Counted from the first letter of the stretch, positions 6,933 to 15,746 are shown. The stretch is 64,000 nucleotides of DNA from Nocardioides sp. zg-DK7169 (GCF_013155365.1 NZ_JABJRA010000002.1:372001-436000), one strand, 5' to 3'. Made by a program: numbers and translations. Notes: generated from the letters alone by a model not told the origin.

Positions 6933-7451
6933 ATGGGGAGGCCCGAGGTGGAGGTGCGTCGCTCGTCGCGGCGTCGTCGCACCGTGTCGGCCTACCGCGA
7001 CGGCGAGCGGATCGTCGTGCTGGTCCCCGCCTCGCTGAGCCGTGCCGAGGAGGCCGACTGGGTCGAGCGGATGGTCGCCCGCCTGGAGCGCTCCGAGCAG
7101 CGCCGACGCCCCAACGACGACGAGCTGGTCCAGCGCGCCCGCGGCCTCAACGACCGCTACCTCGGCGGCATCGCCGTGCCGGGATCGGTGCGATGGGTGG
7201 ACAACCAGCAGTCGCGGTGGGGCTCGTGCACACCCGGCGACCGCTCGATCCGGCTCTCCGTGCGGCTGCAGGGGATGCCGGCGTGGGTGATCGACTACGT
7301 GCTGGTCCACGAGCTCGCCCACCTGATCGAGCCCAGCCACAACGAGAAGTTCTGGAGCTGGGTGGACCGCTTCCCGCAGGCGGAGCGGGCGAAGGGCTAC
7401 CTGCTGGGCTGGTCCGCGGCCACCGACGTCGGTCCGCCCGAGGTCGACTGA
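6933..7451 (+). CDS. YgjP-like (M48/DUF45) metallopeptidase domain protein
   Basis: The 172-residue protein carries the metal motif VHELAHLIEPSHNEKFW, an HExxH with a third histidine nearby, preceded by RWVDNQQSRWGSC and LSVRLQGMPAWVIDYV. These are hallmarks of the YgjP/DUF45 family, often linked to DNA restriction or repair neighbourhoods but without an established substrate. The ATG is nine bases after the PHP gene, so the two probably share a transcript. Its 3' end overlaps the convergent Nudix gene by 55 bases. Confidence 0.85.
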   Translation: MGRPEVEVRRSSRRRRTVSAYRDGERIVVLVPASLSRAEEADWVERMVARLERSEQRRRPNDDELVQRARGLNDRYLGGIAVPGSVRWVDNQQSRWGSCTPGDRSIRLSVRLQGMPAWVIDYVLVHELAHLIEPSHNEKFWSWVDRFPQAERAKGYLLGWSAATDVGPPEVD

Positions 7452-8005
7452 GCCACCGGCAGCGGTGTGGCGAGGGCGTGCTCGACGAGGTCGGCCAGCT
7501 CGGGGTCCGGCAGCGCGTCGACCGGCCACCAGCGCAGGTCCAACGACTCCTCGCTGATCGTGTGGACCGCGTCCGCAGGCGCGACCGCGACGAAGCGGAC
7601 GTCGAGGTGGTGCACCGGCCCGCCGGGCGCGTCGGCGCGGCCGCAGAACGGGACCACGTGCTCGTCGAGGTGCACCGGCGCGGCCGTCAGCACCAGCCCG
7701 TCCAGTCCGGACTCCTCCGATGCCTCGCGCAGCGCGGCCCCGCCCAGCGTCGCGTCCGTGTCCTCGCAGTGCCCGCCGAGCTGGAACCAGCGCCGGGCCT
7801 TGGCATGCAGGGTCAGCAGCACCCGGGACCGGTCCGCGCTCAGCACCAGCGTCGAGGCGGTGAGGTGGTCGGGCCGGCACTCACGGCGTACGCCGTCGGG
7901 GTGGGCGCGCAGGTGCTCGACGTAGCGCACGCGCAGCGCCTCCTGCGCGGGACTCGGTGCCGCCCAGGCGTCGAGGACCGCCAGGGCGTCGGCGTGCAGG
8001 CTCAC
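7397..8005 (-). CDS. NUDIX hydrolase
   Basis: The 202-residue protein holds a Nudix box at about residues 77-100 (GGHCEDTDATLGG...REASEESG). The REASEESG helix provides the metal-binding glutamates. The early Glu of the GX5E half is Asp or shifted, a common variant in this subgroup. Family enzymes hydrolyse nucleoside-diphosphate-linked compounds; the substrate here is unknown. Its start overlaps the stop of the DUF2342 gene by four bases (8002-8005), indicating a translationally coupled operon. The 3' end runs into the YgjP-like gene on the other strand. Confidence 0.88.
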   Translation of the reverse strand: MSLHADALAVLDAWAAPSPAQEALRVRYVEHLRAHPDGVRRECRPDHLTASTLVLSADRSRVLLTLHAKARRWFQLGGHCEDTDATLGGAALREASEESGLDGLVLTAAPVHLDEHVVPFCGRADAPGGPVHHLDVRFVAVAPADAVHTISEESLDLRWWPVDALPDPELADLVEHALATPLPVAQSTSGGPTSVAADQPSR

Positions 8006-9420
8006 GTGGCGGAGGGATCCGACCCGGAGCCGGTGTCCTCGCCGTCGGTCCCCGGGCCGTCCAGCAGCTTGCGCAGCTCGGCGTCGAAGTCGGTCTCGCT
8101 GAGCTCGGCCGGGGCGGTGGCGTCCTCACGGAACCCGAGGGGGTCGTCGAGGTCGGCGGCGGTGGGCAGCAGGTCGGGGTGCATCCACACGCCGTCGCGG
8201 GCCTCGATGCCCTGCCGGGAGCGCAGCGAGCCCCACAGCGTGGAGGCGTCGCGCAGGCGGCGCGGGCGCATCTCGAGCCCGACGAGCGCGGCGAAGGTGT
8301 CCTCCGCCGGACCGCCCGCGGCCCGGCGGCGCCGGAACGCCTCCTGGAGCTTGCCGGCGGTGGGCATCCGGGTGGTGGTGGCCTGGGCGACGACCTCGTC
8401 GACCCAGCCCTCGACCAGCGCGAGCACCACCTCGAGGCGGCTCAGCGCCGCCTCCTGGCGCGGCGACTTGGGCATGTCGAACAGGCCGCCCTGGAGCAGC
8501 TCCTGCATGGCCTCGGGGTTGCTCGGGTCGACGCCGCGCAACTGCTCCTCGAGGCGGGACTGGATCTGCTCGGCGTCGATCTCGATGCCGCCGGCGTAGT
8601 CGCGGACCGCGGCGATGACGTGCTCGCGCAGCCACGGCACGTGAGCGAAGAGGCGCTGGTGGGCGGCCTCGCGCAGCGAGAGGTAGAGCAGGACGTCGTC
8701 GGCGCCCACGTCGAGGCCCTCGGCGAAGGCGGCGACGTTGGTCGGCAGCAGCGCGGCCCGGCCGGCCGGGGCCAGCGGGACGCCGATGTCGGAGACGGAG
8801 AGCACCTCACCGGCGAGGGCACCCAGCGCGGAGCCGACCTGCTGGGCCAGCATCGCGCCGATGGCCTTGCCCATCATCCCCAGGATCGGGCCGGCCTGCG
8901 CCTTGGCCTCCTCCGGGAGGGCGCTGCCCATCGCCTGCACCGAGGAGGCGGCGATCGGCTCGATCAGCACCTTCCACACGTCGGCGGTCGCGAGGATCCA
9001 CTCCGCGCGGCTCCAGGCCGCGGTGGTCTGGACCCCCGAGGGGAACGACGTGGTCTCGTCGAGCCAGTGGTCGGCCAGGCGCAGGGAGTCGGCCACGGCG
9101 TCCTTCTGGCGCTGCGTGATCGAGGGGTCGGAGCCCTGGGCCGCGCTCTTGCGCGCGACGTCGAGGGCCACGTCCCAGTTCAGCGGCCCGTCGTAGGGCT
9201 GCATCATCGCCTGGATCTGGCCGAAGAGCTGGTTCAGGTCGGGCATGCCGCCCTGGCCGGGGGTCATCCCGGGGAAGGGGAACCCGCCCGGGCCGCCCAG
9301 CCCGCCGGCCCCACCGAGGCCGCCCAGGCCTCCGAAGAGGTGCTCGAAAGGAGTGCCCTTGAAGGGGTTCTGGCCCTCGTCGGGCCCGTCGGAGGACGGG
9401 TTGCCGGGGTCGTTGCTCAT
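8002..9420 (-). CDS. Zinc-dependent metalloprotease-like protein (DUF2342)
   Basis: The 472-residue product begins with an acidic, Gly/Pro-rich tail (about 1-80) followed by a helical domain. It contains LREAAHQRLFAHVPWL, an ExxH-type motif, and LVEGWVDEVVAQA, which together define DUF2342 proteins annotated as zinc-dependent metalloproteases. No signal peptide is seen, so it should be cytoplasmic. The order here (UvrD2, WhiB7, DUF2342, YlbL, UPF0182) matches that known in mycobacteria. It is divergent from moaE with only 44 bases between the start codons. Proteolytic activity is a family annotation, not shown by sequence alone. Confidence 0.85.
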   Translation of the reverse strand: MSNDPGNPSSDGPDEGQNPFKGTPFEHLFGGLGGLGGAGGLGGPGGFPFPGMTPGQGGMPDLNQLFGQIQAMMQPYDGPLNWDVALDVARKSAAQGSDPSITQRQKDAVADSLRLADHWLDETTSFPSGVQTTAAWSRAEWILATADVWKVLIEPIAASSVQAMGSALPEEAKAQAGPILGMMGKAIGAMLAQQVGSALGALAGEVLSVSDIGVPLAPAGRAALLPTNVAAFAEGLDVGADDVLLYLSLREAAHQRLFAHVPWLREHVIAAVRDYAGGIEIDAEQIQSRLEEQLRGVDPSNPEAMQELLQGGLFDMPKSPRQEAALSRLEVVLALVEGWVDEVVAQATTTRMPTAGKLQEAFRRRRAAGGPAEDTFAALVGLEMRPRRLRDASTLWGSLRSRQGIEARDGVWMHPDLLPTAADLDDPLGFREDATAPAELSETDFDAELRKLLDGPGTDGEDTGSGSDPSAT

Positions 9421-9464
9421 GGCCCCACGGTACTTCGCCGGGCAACCGTTCTACGCTCGCGGTC

Positions 9465-9905
9465 ATGTCCCGATCTCCTGCGCGCCCCGTCGTACGCCTG
9501 GTCGCCCTCCGCGAGGATCCCCTCGACGTCGAGGAGGTGCTGGCCGCGCTCGACGACGACGCGGCCGGTGGCCTGACGCTCTTCGTCGGCCGGGTGCGCG
9601 ACCACGACGGCGGCAAGGGGGTCACCGGGCTGGAGTACTCCGCCCACCCGAGCGCCCTGGACCGGCTCACGGAGGTGTGCGAGCGGGTCGCGAGCGACTA
9701 CGACGTGCACGGCGTGGCCGCGGTCCACCGCACCGGCACGCTGGCGATCGGGGACGCCGCCGTGGTCATCGCCACCACCGCCGCGCACCGCGGCGAGGCG
9801 TTCGAGGCCTCCCGGGCACTGATCGACACCCTCAAGGCGGAGGTGCCGATCTGGAAGCACCAGCGCTTCGGCGACGGCACCGAGGAGTGGGTCGGGGCTC
9901 CCTGA
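9465..9905 (+). CDS. moaE: Molybdopterin synthase catalytic subunit MoaE
   Basis: MoaE with the thiocarboxylated small subunit MoaD converts precursor Z (cPMP) into molybdopterin. The 146-residue protein has the family landmarks GGLTLFVGRVRDHDGGKGV, LEYSAHPSA, VHRTGTLAIGDAAVVI and the near-terminal EVPIWKHQRF, which contains the conserved catalytic lysines. No other molybdenum cofactor gene is adjacent, so moaD must lie elsewhere. The start codon is 44 bases from that of the divergent DUF2342 gene. Confidence 0.93.
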   Translation: MSRSPARPVVRLVALREDPLDVEEVLAALDDDAAGGLTLFVGRVRDHDGGKGVTGLEYSAHPSALDRLTEVCERVASDYDVHGVAAVHRTGTLAIGDAAVVIATTAAHRGEAFEASRALIDTLKAEVPIWKHQRFGDGTEEWVGAP

Positions 9906-9951
9906 GCGAGCCTCCCGCCGCGCCGGCGCCGCCCGCCGTAGCCTTCACGGC

Positions 9952-10209
9952 GTGGAGATCCTGCTCTGGCTCGTGCCCGCCGCGGTCGCGACCACCGTCG
10001 CCGCCTGCTGGGTGGGCTGGGCCGGTCGGGAGCGCTCCGTCGAGGTCGACCGCGAGGTGCTCGCGCAGCGTCTCGCCAAGGCCATGCAGAAGGACGTCCC
10101 GGTGCGCTACGCCGCGCGTACGCCGGAGCGCGACCGCAGCACCGGCATCGCCGTGCGCCCCTCCCGCGATCCGCGCGGAGCGGGCTCCTCGCGACGCCGC
10201 GCCTCCTGA
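9952..10209 (+). CDS. Short single-pass membrane protein, unknown function (85 aa)
   Basis: The frame opens with GTG (9952) and encodes one hydrophobic segment (LLWLVPAAVATTVAACWVGW, about residues 4-23), followed by an Arg-rich cytoplasmic-type tail with VEVDREVLAQRLAKAMQKD. No recognised domain. It lies 46 bases after moaE and 72 bases before the YlbL-type protease gene on the same strand, so it could be part of a core operon. The start is the least certain part. Confidence 0.55.
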   Translation: MEILLWLVPAAVATTVAACWVGWAGRERSVEVDREVLAQRLAKAMQKDVPVRYAARTPERDRSTGIAVRPSRDPRGAGSSRRRAS

Positions 10210-10281
10210 CCGCGGCGCGCGTCGCACCGCGGGCACGAGGTCCGCGCGCGCGAGTTGGCCCCGGATGAGAGACTTCGGGCC

Positions 10282-11325
10282 ATGAAGCAGCGTCTTGTCG
10301 CCGCCGTCGTGGCGGTGCCGTTGCTGCTTGCCCTGTTCGCGGCCGCCGCGTTCGCCCCGTTGCCGTTCGCGACGTACGGCCCCGGCCTGACCGTGAACGT
10401 GCTGGCGAAGGAGGACGGCAAGGAGATCGTGCAGGTCTCCGGGCACCGCTCGTTCCACGACGACGGCGAGCTGCGGATGACCACCGTCTACGTCTCGCTG
10501 CCCGGCGCGGACAAGGGCCTGCTGGAGCTGATCGGCACCTGGCTGGACCCGGACCGCGCGGTCTACCCCTACGACGCCGTCTACGAGAAGGACGAGACCG
10601 TCGAGGAGAGCCGGATCTCCGGCGCCATCGACATGGTCACCTCCCAGGACGTCGCGGTCGCGGTGGCGCTGGAGGAGCTCGACTACGAGGTCGAGCCCGC
10701 GGTGATGGCGGCCTACGTCGCCCCCGACTCGCCCGCCGACGGCCGGATCAAGGTCAAGGACCTCTTCGTCTCCGTCAACGGCACCAAGGTCGCCACGCCC
10801 GAGGAGCTGGTCGCGGCCGTGCGCGCCACCCCCCGCGGCGAGGACGTCCGCCTGAGGATCCTGCGCAACGGCAAGCCGCAGACCATCGAGCTGACCCCGG
10901 AGCTCGTGGACGGCGAGCCCCGCATCGGGGTCTCCGCCGGCACCGGGTTCCGCTTCCCGTTCCAGGTCTCGGTGGACGTGGACCCCGACATCGGCGGGCC
11001 GAGCGCGGGGCTGATGTTCGCGCTGGGCATCTACGACACCCTCACTCCCGGGTCAATGACCGGCGGACGCGACGTGGCCGGCAGCGGCACCATCGCGCGC
11101 GACGGCACCGTCGGCCCGATCGGCGGCATCCAGCAGAAGATCGCCGCGGCGCGTCGCGACGGCGCCGAGCTCTTCCTGGTGCCGTCCGACAACTGCGCCG
11201 AGGCGCTGGGCGCCGAGAACGGCGACATGCGCCTGGCCCGGGCGACCACGATGCACGAGGCACGCCTGGCCGTCGAGGAGTGGGCGGCCGACCCCGACGC
11301 CGACCTCCCGAGCTGTGAAGGCTGA
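10282..11325 (+). CDS. YlbL family PDZ-Lon (S16) membrane protease
   Basis: The 347-residue protein (from the ATG at 10282) has an N-terminal membrane anchor (RLVAAVVAVPLLLALFAAAA), a PDZ domain around residues 125-205 (VAPDSPADGRIKVKDLFVSVNG) and a C-terminal Lon-type S16 protease domain. The catalytic serine is S241 in GGPSAG and the lysine is K286 in GGIQQKI. The active site should face the cell exterior. The upstream GTG-like start at 10255 would add nine residues before the signal and is less likely. Family members degrade membrane-associated substrates; the target here is unknown. Neighbours match the mycobacterial order. Confidence 0.88.
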   Translation: MKQRLVAAVVAVPLLLALFAAAAFAPLPFATYGPGLTVNVLAKEDGKEIVQVSGHRSFHDDGELRMTTVYVSLPGADKGLLELIGTWLDPDRAVYPYDAVYEKDETVEESRISGAIDMVTSQDVAVAVALEELDYEVEPAVMAAYVAPDSPADGRIKVKDLFVSVNGTKVATPEELVAAVRATPRGEDVRLRILRNGKPQTIELTPELVDGEPRIGVSAGTGFRFPFQVSVDVDPDIGGPSAGLMFALGIYDTLTPGSMTGGRDVAGSGTIARDGTVGPIGGIQQKIAAARRDGAELFLVPSDNCAEALGAENGDMRLARATTMHEARLAVEEWAADPDADLPSCEG

Positions 11326-11338
11326 GTTGATCCGCACC

Positions 11339-11971
11339 ATGAGCGAACCGCACGACCACGATGCTGCCTCCGAGGAGATGCCGGGGGAGGCGCCCGACCT
11401 CACCGGGCTCGGCGACCTCGACGTCGACCCCGCGCTGGCCGCGGCCGTCCTCGAGATCGAGCACCACGTCGCCGAGGGCGGATGGGACCAGCCGGCGCGG
11501 CTCTACGCCCTCGTCGACACCGCCGAGCTGGTGCGCCGCGAGCCCGCGCTGGCCTCGCTGATGGGGCTGGACGCCGCCTCGGCAGAGGGCTCCCTCACGC
11601 CGGTGGAGCAGGACCAGCTGCGCCCCGACCAGCTGCTCGAGCAGGTCCTCGAGGCGATCACCTGGCCGCCGGAGGTCACCGGCTGCGCCGCGGTGGTCGA
11701 GCGCCTCGTGCTCCCGCCCGACGCCGACGGCGAGGTCCCCGAGGACCCCGAGGCCGCCGAGCTGTACGCCCGCGAGCACCCGGACCGCCAGGAGGTCCGC
11801 ATGGTCGCCGGCGCGACCCGCGCCGGCGCGACGTACTGCGCCCTGCGCCTGCGCGCCCACGACGAGGACACCTCCGTCGTCGGCGGCGCGGACCTGGTGC
11901 CTGCCCTGGTGGCCATGCTGGCCGCCACCTTGACCGATGACCCCGACGAGACCGACGAGGCCAGTGAATGA
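11339..11971 (+). CDS. PPA1309 family protein
   Basis: The product (210 residues from the ATG at 11339) matches the uncharacterised PPA1309 family named after a Propionibacterium protein. Features seen are DVDPALAAAVLEIEHHVAEGGWDQPARLYALVDTA in the N-terminal third (read here only as a landmark, with its start near residue 28), EQVLEAITWPP and a conserved RMVAGATRAGATYCALRLR segment. The protein is acidic with no membrane segment. An alternative GTG at 11315 overlaps the YlbL gene by 11 bases. The family is typical of Propionibacteriales and relatives, one reason for the proposed taxonomy. Function is unknown. Confidence 0.82.
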   Translation: MSEPHDHDAASEEMPGEAPDLTGLGDLDVDPALAAAVLEIEHHVAEGGWDQPARLYALVDTAELVRREPALASLMGLDAASAEGSLTPVEQDQLRPDQLLEQVLEAITWPPEVTGCAAVVERLVLPPDADGEVPEDPEAAELYAREHPDRQEVRMVAGATRAGATYCALRLRAHDEDTSVVGGADLVPALVAMLAATLTDDPDETDEASE

Positions 11972-12047
11972 CCCGATCGACGCCGTACCCCACGGCAGCA
12001 GCACAGAGCGCCCGTGACCGGGCACCCGAAGCACCCGAGGTGAGGCA

Positions 12048-15000
12048 GTGAGCGACCTCTTCGACTCCGACCCCCGGGCGAGCAAGCAGCCGCCCTCCCG
12101 CAGCTCGGGACGGTCCCGAGCACTCGTCATCACCGGCGTCGTGCTGGTCGTGGCCTTCTTCGGCCTGACCACCTTCGCCGGCATCTACACCGACCGGCTC
12201 TGGTACCGCGACGGCGGCTACGGCGGGGTCTTCACCACGCTGTTCTGGACCCGCGCGGTGCTGTTCCTCGTCTTCGGCCTCGTGATGGCCCTCGTGGTGG
12301 GGCTCAACATCTACCTGGCCTACCGCTATCGCCCGCTGTTCCACCCGCGCTCCTCCGAGCAGGCCGGGCTGGACCGCTACCGCGACGCGATCGCGCCGAT
12401 CCGGACCTGGCTGCTGATCGGCGTCTCCGTGGTGCTCGGCCTGTTCGCCGGCACCTCGGCACTGGGGGAGTGGCGCAACTACCTGCTGTGGCGCAACGGC
12501 AAGGAGTTCGGCAGCGACGACGCGCAGTTCGGCAAGGACATCGGCTTCTACGTCTTCGACCTGCCGTTCTGGCACTTCCTGGTCGACTTCACGATGGCGG
12601 TCACGATCATCGCGCTGATCGCCGCGGCGCTGGTGCACTACCTGTACGGCGGCATCCGCCTGCAGAGCGCCGGCGACCGGCTCTCCGGCGCCGCACAGGT
12701 GCAGCTCTCGGTGCTGCTGGGCCTGTTCGTGCTCGCGAAGGCCGTCGACTACTGGCTGGACCGCTTCGACCTGGTCCACCAGGGCGGCGGGCTGATCACC
12801 GGAATGACCTACACCGACGAGAACGCGGTGCTGCCGGCGAAGAACATCCTGATGGGCATCGCCGTCATCTGCGCGGTGCTGTTCTTCCTCAACGTCTGGC
12901 GCCGCACCTGGACGCTGCCCTCGGTGGGCATCGCCCTGCTGGCGCTCTCCGCGGTCCTGCTCGGCGCGATCTGGCCGGGCATCGTCCAGCAGTTCCAGGT
13001 CAAGCCCTCCGAGGCCGACAAGGAGAACGAGTACGTCGCGCGCAACATCGCGGCGACGCGCGCGGCCTTCGACCTCGACGAGATCGAGGAGGTCGACTAC
13101 GCCTCGACCACCACGACCGGCGACGCGGACGTCGACAAGGCGCGCACCCTGCGTGCGCAGGCGTCCTCGGTGCCGCTGGTCGACCCGAAGCTGGTGCGCC
13201 AGACCTTCGAGCAGAACCAGCAGGGCCGCGTCTACTACTCGGTGGCCGACGTCCTCGACGTGGACCGCTACCGCATCGGCGGCCGGGACCGGGCGCTCGT
13301 GCTCGGCGCCCGCGAGCTCGACCAGAGCGGCCTGAACGCCGGTGACCGCAACTGGTCCAACCTGCACACCGTCTACACCCACGGCAACGGCATCATCGCC
13401 GCCTACGCCAACCAGCGCGGCGCCGACGACAACTCCGAGGGCACCGACATCCAGTGGGCGGAGGGCAACCAGACCAACTCCGACGGCAGCCGCCAGGACG
13501 CGCTGAGCAAGGCGGTCGGCGGCTACGAGAGCCGGATCTACTTCGGCGAGCAGAGCCCGTCGTACTCGGTGGTCGGCAAGGAGAGCGACGACTCCCCGAG
13601 CGTCGAGCTCGGCCTCGCCGGCGCGACCGAGGACGAGGAGCAGACCACGACGTACGACGGCGACGGCGGCGTGCCGATCGGCTCGACGTTCCGTCAGCTG
13701 CTCTACGCGATCAAGTTCGGCGAGCCGAACTTCCTGCTGTCCGGTCGTGTCCACGGCGGCAGCGAGATCCTCTACAACCGCACGCCGCGCGAGCGGGTCG
13801 AGAAGGTCGCCCCGTGGCTGACCATCGACGACGACTCCTACCCGGCGATCGTGGACGGCAAGATCGTGTGGATCGTGGACGGCTACACCACGACCGACCG
13901 TTACCCGTTCTCCGAGCGTGAGTCCTTCGAGGACATGACCGACGACTCGCTGCAGGAGCAGGCCGGCCTGCAGACGCTGCCGACCGACGAGATCAACTAC
14001 ATGCGCAACGCGGTCAAGGCGACCGTCGACGCCTACGACGGCACCGTCACGCTCTACGCGTGGGACGAGGAGGACCCGATCCTCCAGACCTGGCGCAGCG
14101 CCTTCCCCGACACGGTGAAGGACCGCTCGGAGATCTCCGATGAGCTGATGGAGCACCTGCGCTACCCCGAGGACCTGTTCAAGGTCCAGCGCTACCACTA
14201 CGCCCGCTACCACGTCACCGACGCCGGCGACTGGTACCAGGGCAACGACCGCTGGGCGGTCCCGCGCGACCCGAACAGCACCAACGACCTGCAGCCGCCG
14301 TACCGCCTGTTCAACGAGGGCGCGGACGCCGGCGAGGGTGCCAACGGCGACCAGGACTGGTCCCTGACCTCGGTCTTCGTGCCCTACGGCAAGGAGAACC
14401 TGGCCTCGTTCGTCACCGTGAACTCCGATGCGACGTCGGAGGACTACGGCAAGATGACGGTGCTGCAGCTGCAGGACCAGAACACCAAGGGTCCGGGCCT
14501 GATCGCCAACGAGTTCAGCAACGACGACGCCGTGCGTGAGGCGCTGCTGCCCTACAACAACAGCCAGTCGCAGCCGACGTACGGCAACCTGCTGACGGTG
14601 CCGGTCGCTGACGGCCTGATGTACATCGAGCCGGTGTACGCCGTCCGCTCGGCGTCCACGGGCGGCTACCCGATCCTGCGCTTCGTGCTGGTGTCCTACG
14701 GCGACAGCGTCGGCGTGGGCGAGACCCTCACCGAGGCGATCGCCGACACCCTCGGCGTCGAGATCGGGCCCGGCGGCGGTGGCGCCGGCGGGAACGGCGG
14801 TGCCGGTGGCCAGGGTGGCAACAACCAGGGCGGCGGCAACCAGGGCGAGCCCGGCGGTCCCGCGCTGAGCGTCAACGAGCGCATCGCCCGTCTCCTCGGC
14901 CAGGCCGACGCGGCGTTCACGGAGGCCGACCGGGCCCTCGCGGACGGCGACCTCGCCGGCTACCAGGAGTCCGTGGACCGGGCCCAGGAGCTCATCGCCA

Positions 15001-15098
15001 GCGCGGTCCGTCTCGCCGACCAGCGCGACAGCGCCGAGGATCCGGACGCCACGGACGAGCCCACCACCGAGACCGAGGGGGGCGAGGACCAGGGCTGA
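12048..15098 (+). CDS. UPF0182 family large membrane protein
   Basis: The 1016-residue protein starts at GTG with GAGGTGAGG upstream. About seven transmembrane helices fill residues 25-330, beginning with LVITGVVLVVAFFGLTTFAG. A large extracytoplasmic domain follows, with RVYYSVADVLDVDRYR, NGIIAAYANQRG and LLTVPVADGLMYIEPVY. A Gly/Asn-rich linker near residue 905-930 leads to an acidic helical tail. This is the UPF0182 family (Rv3193c-like), conserved in actinobacteria and of unknown function. It follows the PPA1309 gene by 76 bases. Confidence 0.92.
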   Translation: MSDLFDSDPRASKQPPSRSSGRSRALVITGVVLVVAFFGLTTFAGIYTDRLWYRDGGYGGVFTTLFWTRAVLFLVFGLVMALVVGLNIYLAYRYRPLFHPRSSEQAGLDRYRDAIAPIRTWLLIGVSVVLGLFAGTSALGEWRNYLLWRNGKEFGSDDAQFGKDIGFYVFDLPFWHFLVDFTMAVTIIALIAAALVHYLYGGIRLQSAGDRLSGAAQVQLSVLLGLFVLAKAVDYWLDRFDLVHQGGGLITGMTYTDENAVLPAKNILMGIAVICAVLFFLNVWRRTWTLPSVGIALLALSAVLLGAIWPGIVQQFQVKPSEADKENEYVARNIAATRAAFDLDEIEEVDYASTTTTGDADVDKARTLRAQASSVPLVDPKLVRQTFEQNQQGRVYYSVADVLDVDRYRIGGRDRALVLGARELDQSGLNAGDRNWSNLHTVYTHGNGIIAAYANQRGADDNSEGTDIQWAEGNQTNSDGSRQDALSKAVGGYESRIYFGEQSPSYSVVGKESDDSPSVELGLAGATEDEEQTTTYDGDGGVPIGSTFRQLLYAIKFGEPNFLLSGRVHGGSEILYNRTPRERVEKVAPWLTIDDDSYPAIVDGKIVWIVDGYTTTDRYPFSERESFEDMTDDSLQEQAGLQTLPTDEINYMRNAVKATVDAYDGTVTLYAWDEEDPILQTWRSAFPDTVKDRSEISDELMEHLRYPEDLFKVQRYHYARYHVTDAGDWYQGNDRWAVPRDPNSTNDLQPPYRLFNEGADAGEGANGDQDWSLTSVFVPYGKENLASFVTVNSDATSEDYGKMTVLQLQDQNTKGPGLIANEFSNDDAVREALLPYNNSQSQPTYGNLLTVPVADGLMYIEPVYAVRSASTGGYPILRFVLVSYGDSVGVGETLTEAIADTLGVEIGPGGGGAGGNGGAGGQGGNNQGGGNQGEPGGPALSVNERIARLLGQADAAFTEADRALADGDLAGYQESVDRAQELIASAVRLADQRDSAEDPDATDEPTTETEGGEDQG

Positions 15099-15105
15099 TC
15101 CCGAT

Positions 15106-15134
15106 TTGGTCTTTCCCCGCGGACGTCGTAACGT
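15106..15134 (+). promoter_or_regulatory. Putative tRNA-fMet promoter
   Basis: TTGGTC (15106-15111) and TAACGT (15129-15134) are spaced by 17 bases and place a start a few bases before the tRNA at 15147. It lies in the 48-base gap after the UPF0182 gene. Confidence 0.5.
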
Positions 15135-15146
15135 TCTGTTCACCGA

Positions 15147-15220
15147 CGCGGGGTGGAGCAGCTCGGTAGCTCGCTGGGCTCATAACCCAGAGGTCGCAGG
15201 TTCAAATCCTGCCCCCGCTA
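15147..15220 (+). tRNA. Initiator tRNA-Met (anticodon CAT)
   Basis: The 74-nt sequence folds as a standard cloverleaf: acceptor CGCGGGG/CCCCGCT with a C1-T72 mismatch, D-arm with AGCTCGGTAGCT, anticodon stem CTGGG/CCCAG with loop CTCATAA, and T-arm GCAGG-TTCAAAT-CCTGC. The mismatched first pair and the three G-C pairs in the anticodon stem identify the initiator. CCA is not encoded; the bases after the discriminator A are CAAG. A strong terminator follows. Confidence 0.97.
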
Positions 15221-15227
15221 CAAGAAG

Positions 15228-15274
15228 GTGGCCCCCGACCTGCGGAAACGCAGATCGGGGGCCACTGTGCGTTT
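15228..15274 (+). terminator. Rho-independent terminator after tRNA-fMet
   Basis: GTGGCCCCCGA (15228-15238) pairs with TCGGGGGCCAC (15255-15265), extended by an inner CTGCG/CGCAG stem and a GAAA tetraloop, with a GTTTT tract at 15271-15275. Confidence 0.85.
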
Positions 15275-15298
15275 TGAACCGATTCCACTTATGTCGCG
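15273..15298. repeat. Left copy of an imperfect repeat flanking the accessory island
   Basis: TTTGA, eight bases, CACTTATGTC, one base, CG. The same layout with a nine-base gap recurs at 28003-28029; the ten-base CACTTATGTC is identical in both. The copies bracket about 12.7 kb of accessory genes. They may be remnants of attachment sites. The stretch 15299-15443 otherwise shows nothing recognisable. Confidence 0.35.
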
Positions 15299-15443
15299 GA
15301 TTGGGTCCCAGAAACCCCCCGTCGCATCGGTTCGCAATGGGGCTCGGGGTGGTCGCTCAGGCTCGCATCATCGATCGCTACGACCCCTCGACGGGCGCGT
15401 TTTCCAACCCGTTGGCGCACGGCGCGCGCCCCGCCCCGCACCC

Positions 15444-15472
15444 TTGACCCGGGCTGTACAGTTTTCTGTACT
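15444..15472 (+). promoter_or_regulatory. yefM-yoeB promoter and YefM operator
   Basis: A -35 TTGACC (15444-15449) is followed after 17 bases by TGTACT (15467-15472). TGTACA (15455-15460) and TGTACT are separated by six bases and form a near-perfect dyad. TGTACA is the known core recognised by YefM-type antitoxins, so the site would allow the pair to repress itself by covering the -10. Confidence 0.65.
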
Positions 15473-15483
15473 GAGGAGGTGGG

Positions 15484-15744
15484 ATGGTGAAGACGCTGAG
15501 CTACACCGAGTCCCGAGCACGCTATGCCCAGGTGCTCGATGACGTGGTCAACGACCGAGAGGAAGTTGTGATCACACGAGCGGGTCATCCGTCGGTGGTG
15601 ATCGTCTCGTTGGAGGACTTCGAGTCCCTGCGAGAAACCGCCTACCTGATGCGATCGCCTGCCAACGCTCGTCGCCTGCTCGACGCCATGGAGCGTCTGG
15701 AGGCCGATGCAGGGGAGAGCCACGACCTCCTCGACGCCGACTGA
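15484..15744 (+). CDS. yefM: YefM/Phd family antitoxin
   Basis: The 86-residue protein shows the YefM fold: MVKTLSYTESRARYAQVLDDVVNDREEVVITRAG, followed by SVVIVSLEDFESLRET and an acidic C-terminal tail that wraps the toxin (only key parts are listed; the N-terminal segment spans about residues 1-34). The start has GAGGAGG seven bases upstream. It neutralises the YoeB toxin and represses the operon through the palindrome ahead of it. The toxin gene begins two bases after its stop, as expected for a co-translated pair. Confidence 0.9.
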   Translation: MVKTLSYTESRARYAQVLDDVVNDREEVVITRAGHPSVVIVSLEDFESLRETAYLMRSPANARRLLDAMERLEADAGESHDLLDAD

Positions 15745-15746
15745 GG

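Noticed and set aside
4815..7880. Very long minus-strand open frame opposite the crotonase, PHP and YgjP genes
   Set aside because: It is antisense to three well-supported genes, has low-complexity Arg/Ala/Gly translation typical of the GC-rich shadow frame and no domain matches.
11676..15143. Very long minus-strand frame opposite the UPF0182 gene
   Set aside because: The translation is Val/Gly/Arg/Asp-rich repeats mirroring the plus-strand codon structure; it has no start signals and covers a recognised gene.
15289..15723. Minus-strand frame across the yefM gene
   Set aside because: It runs antisense through the antitoxin gene and its operator; no recognisable domain.
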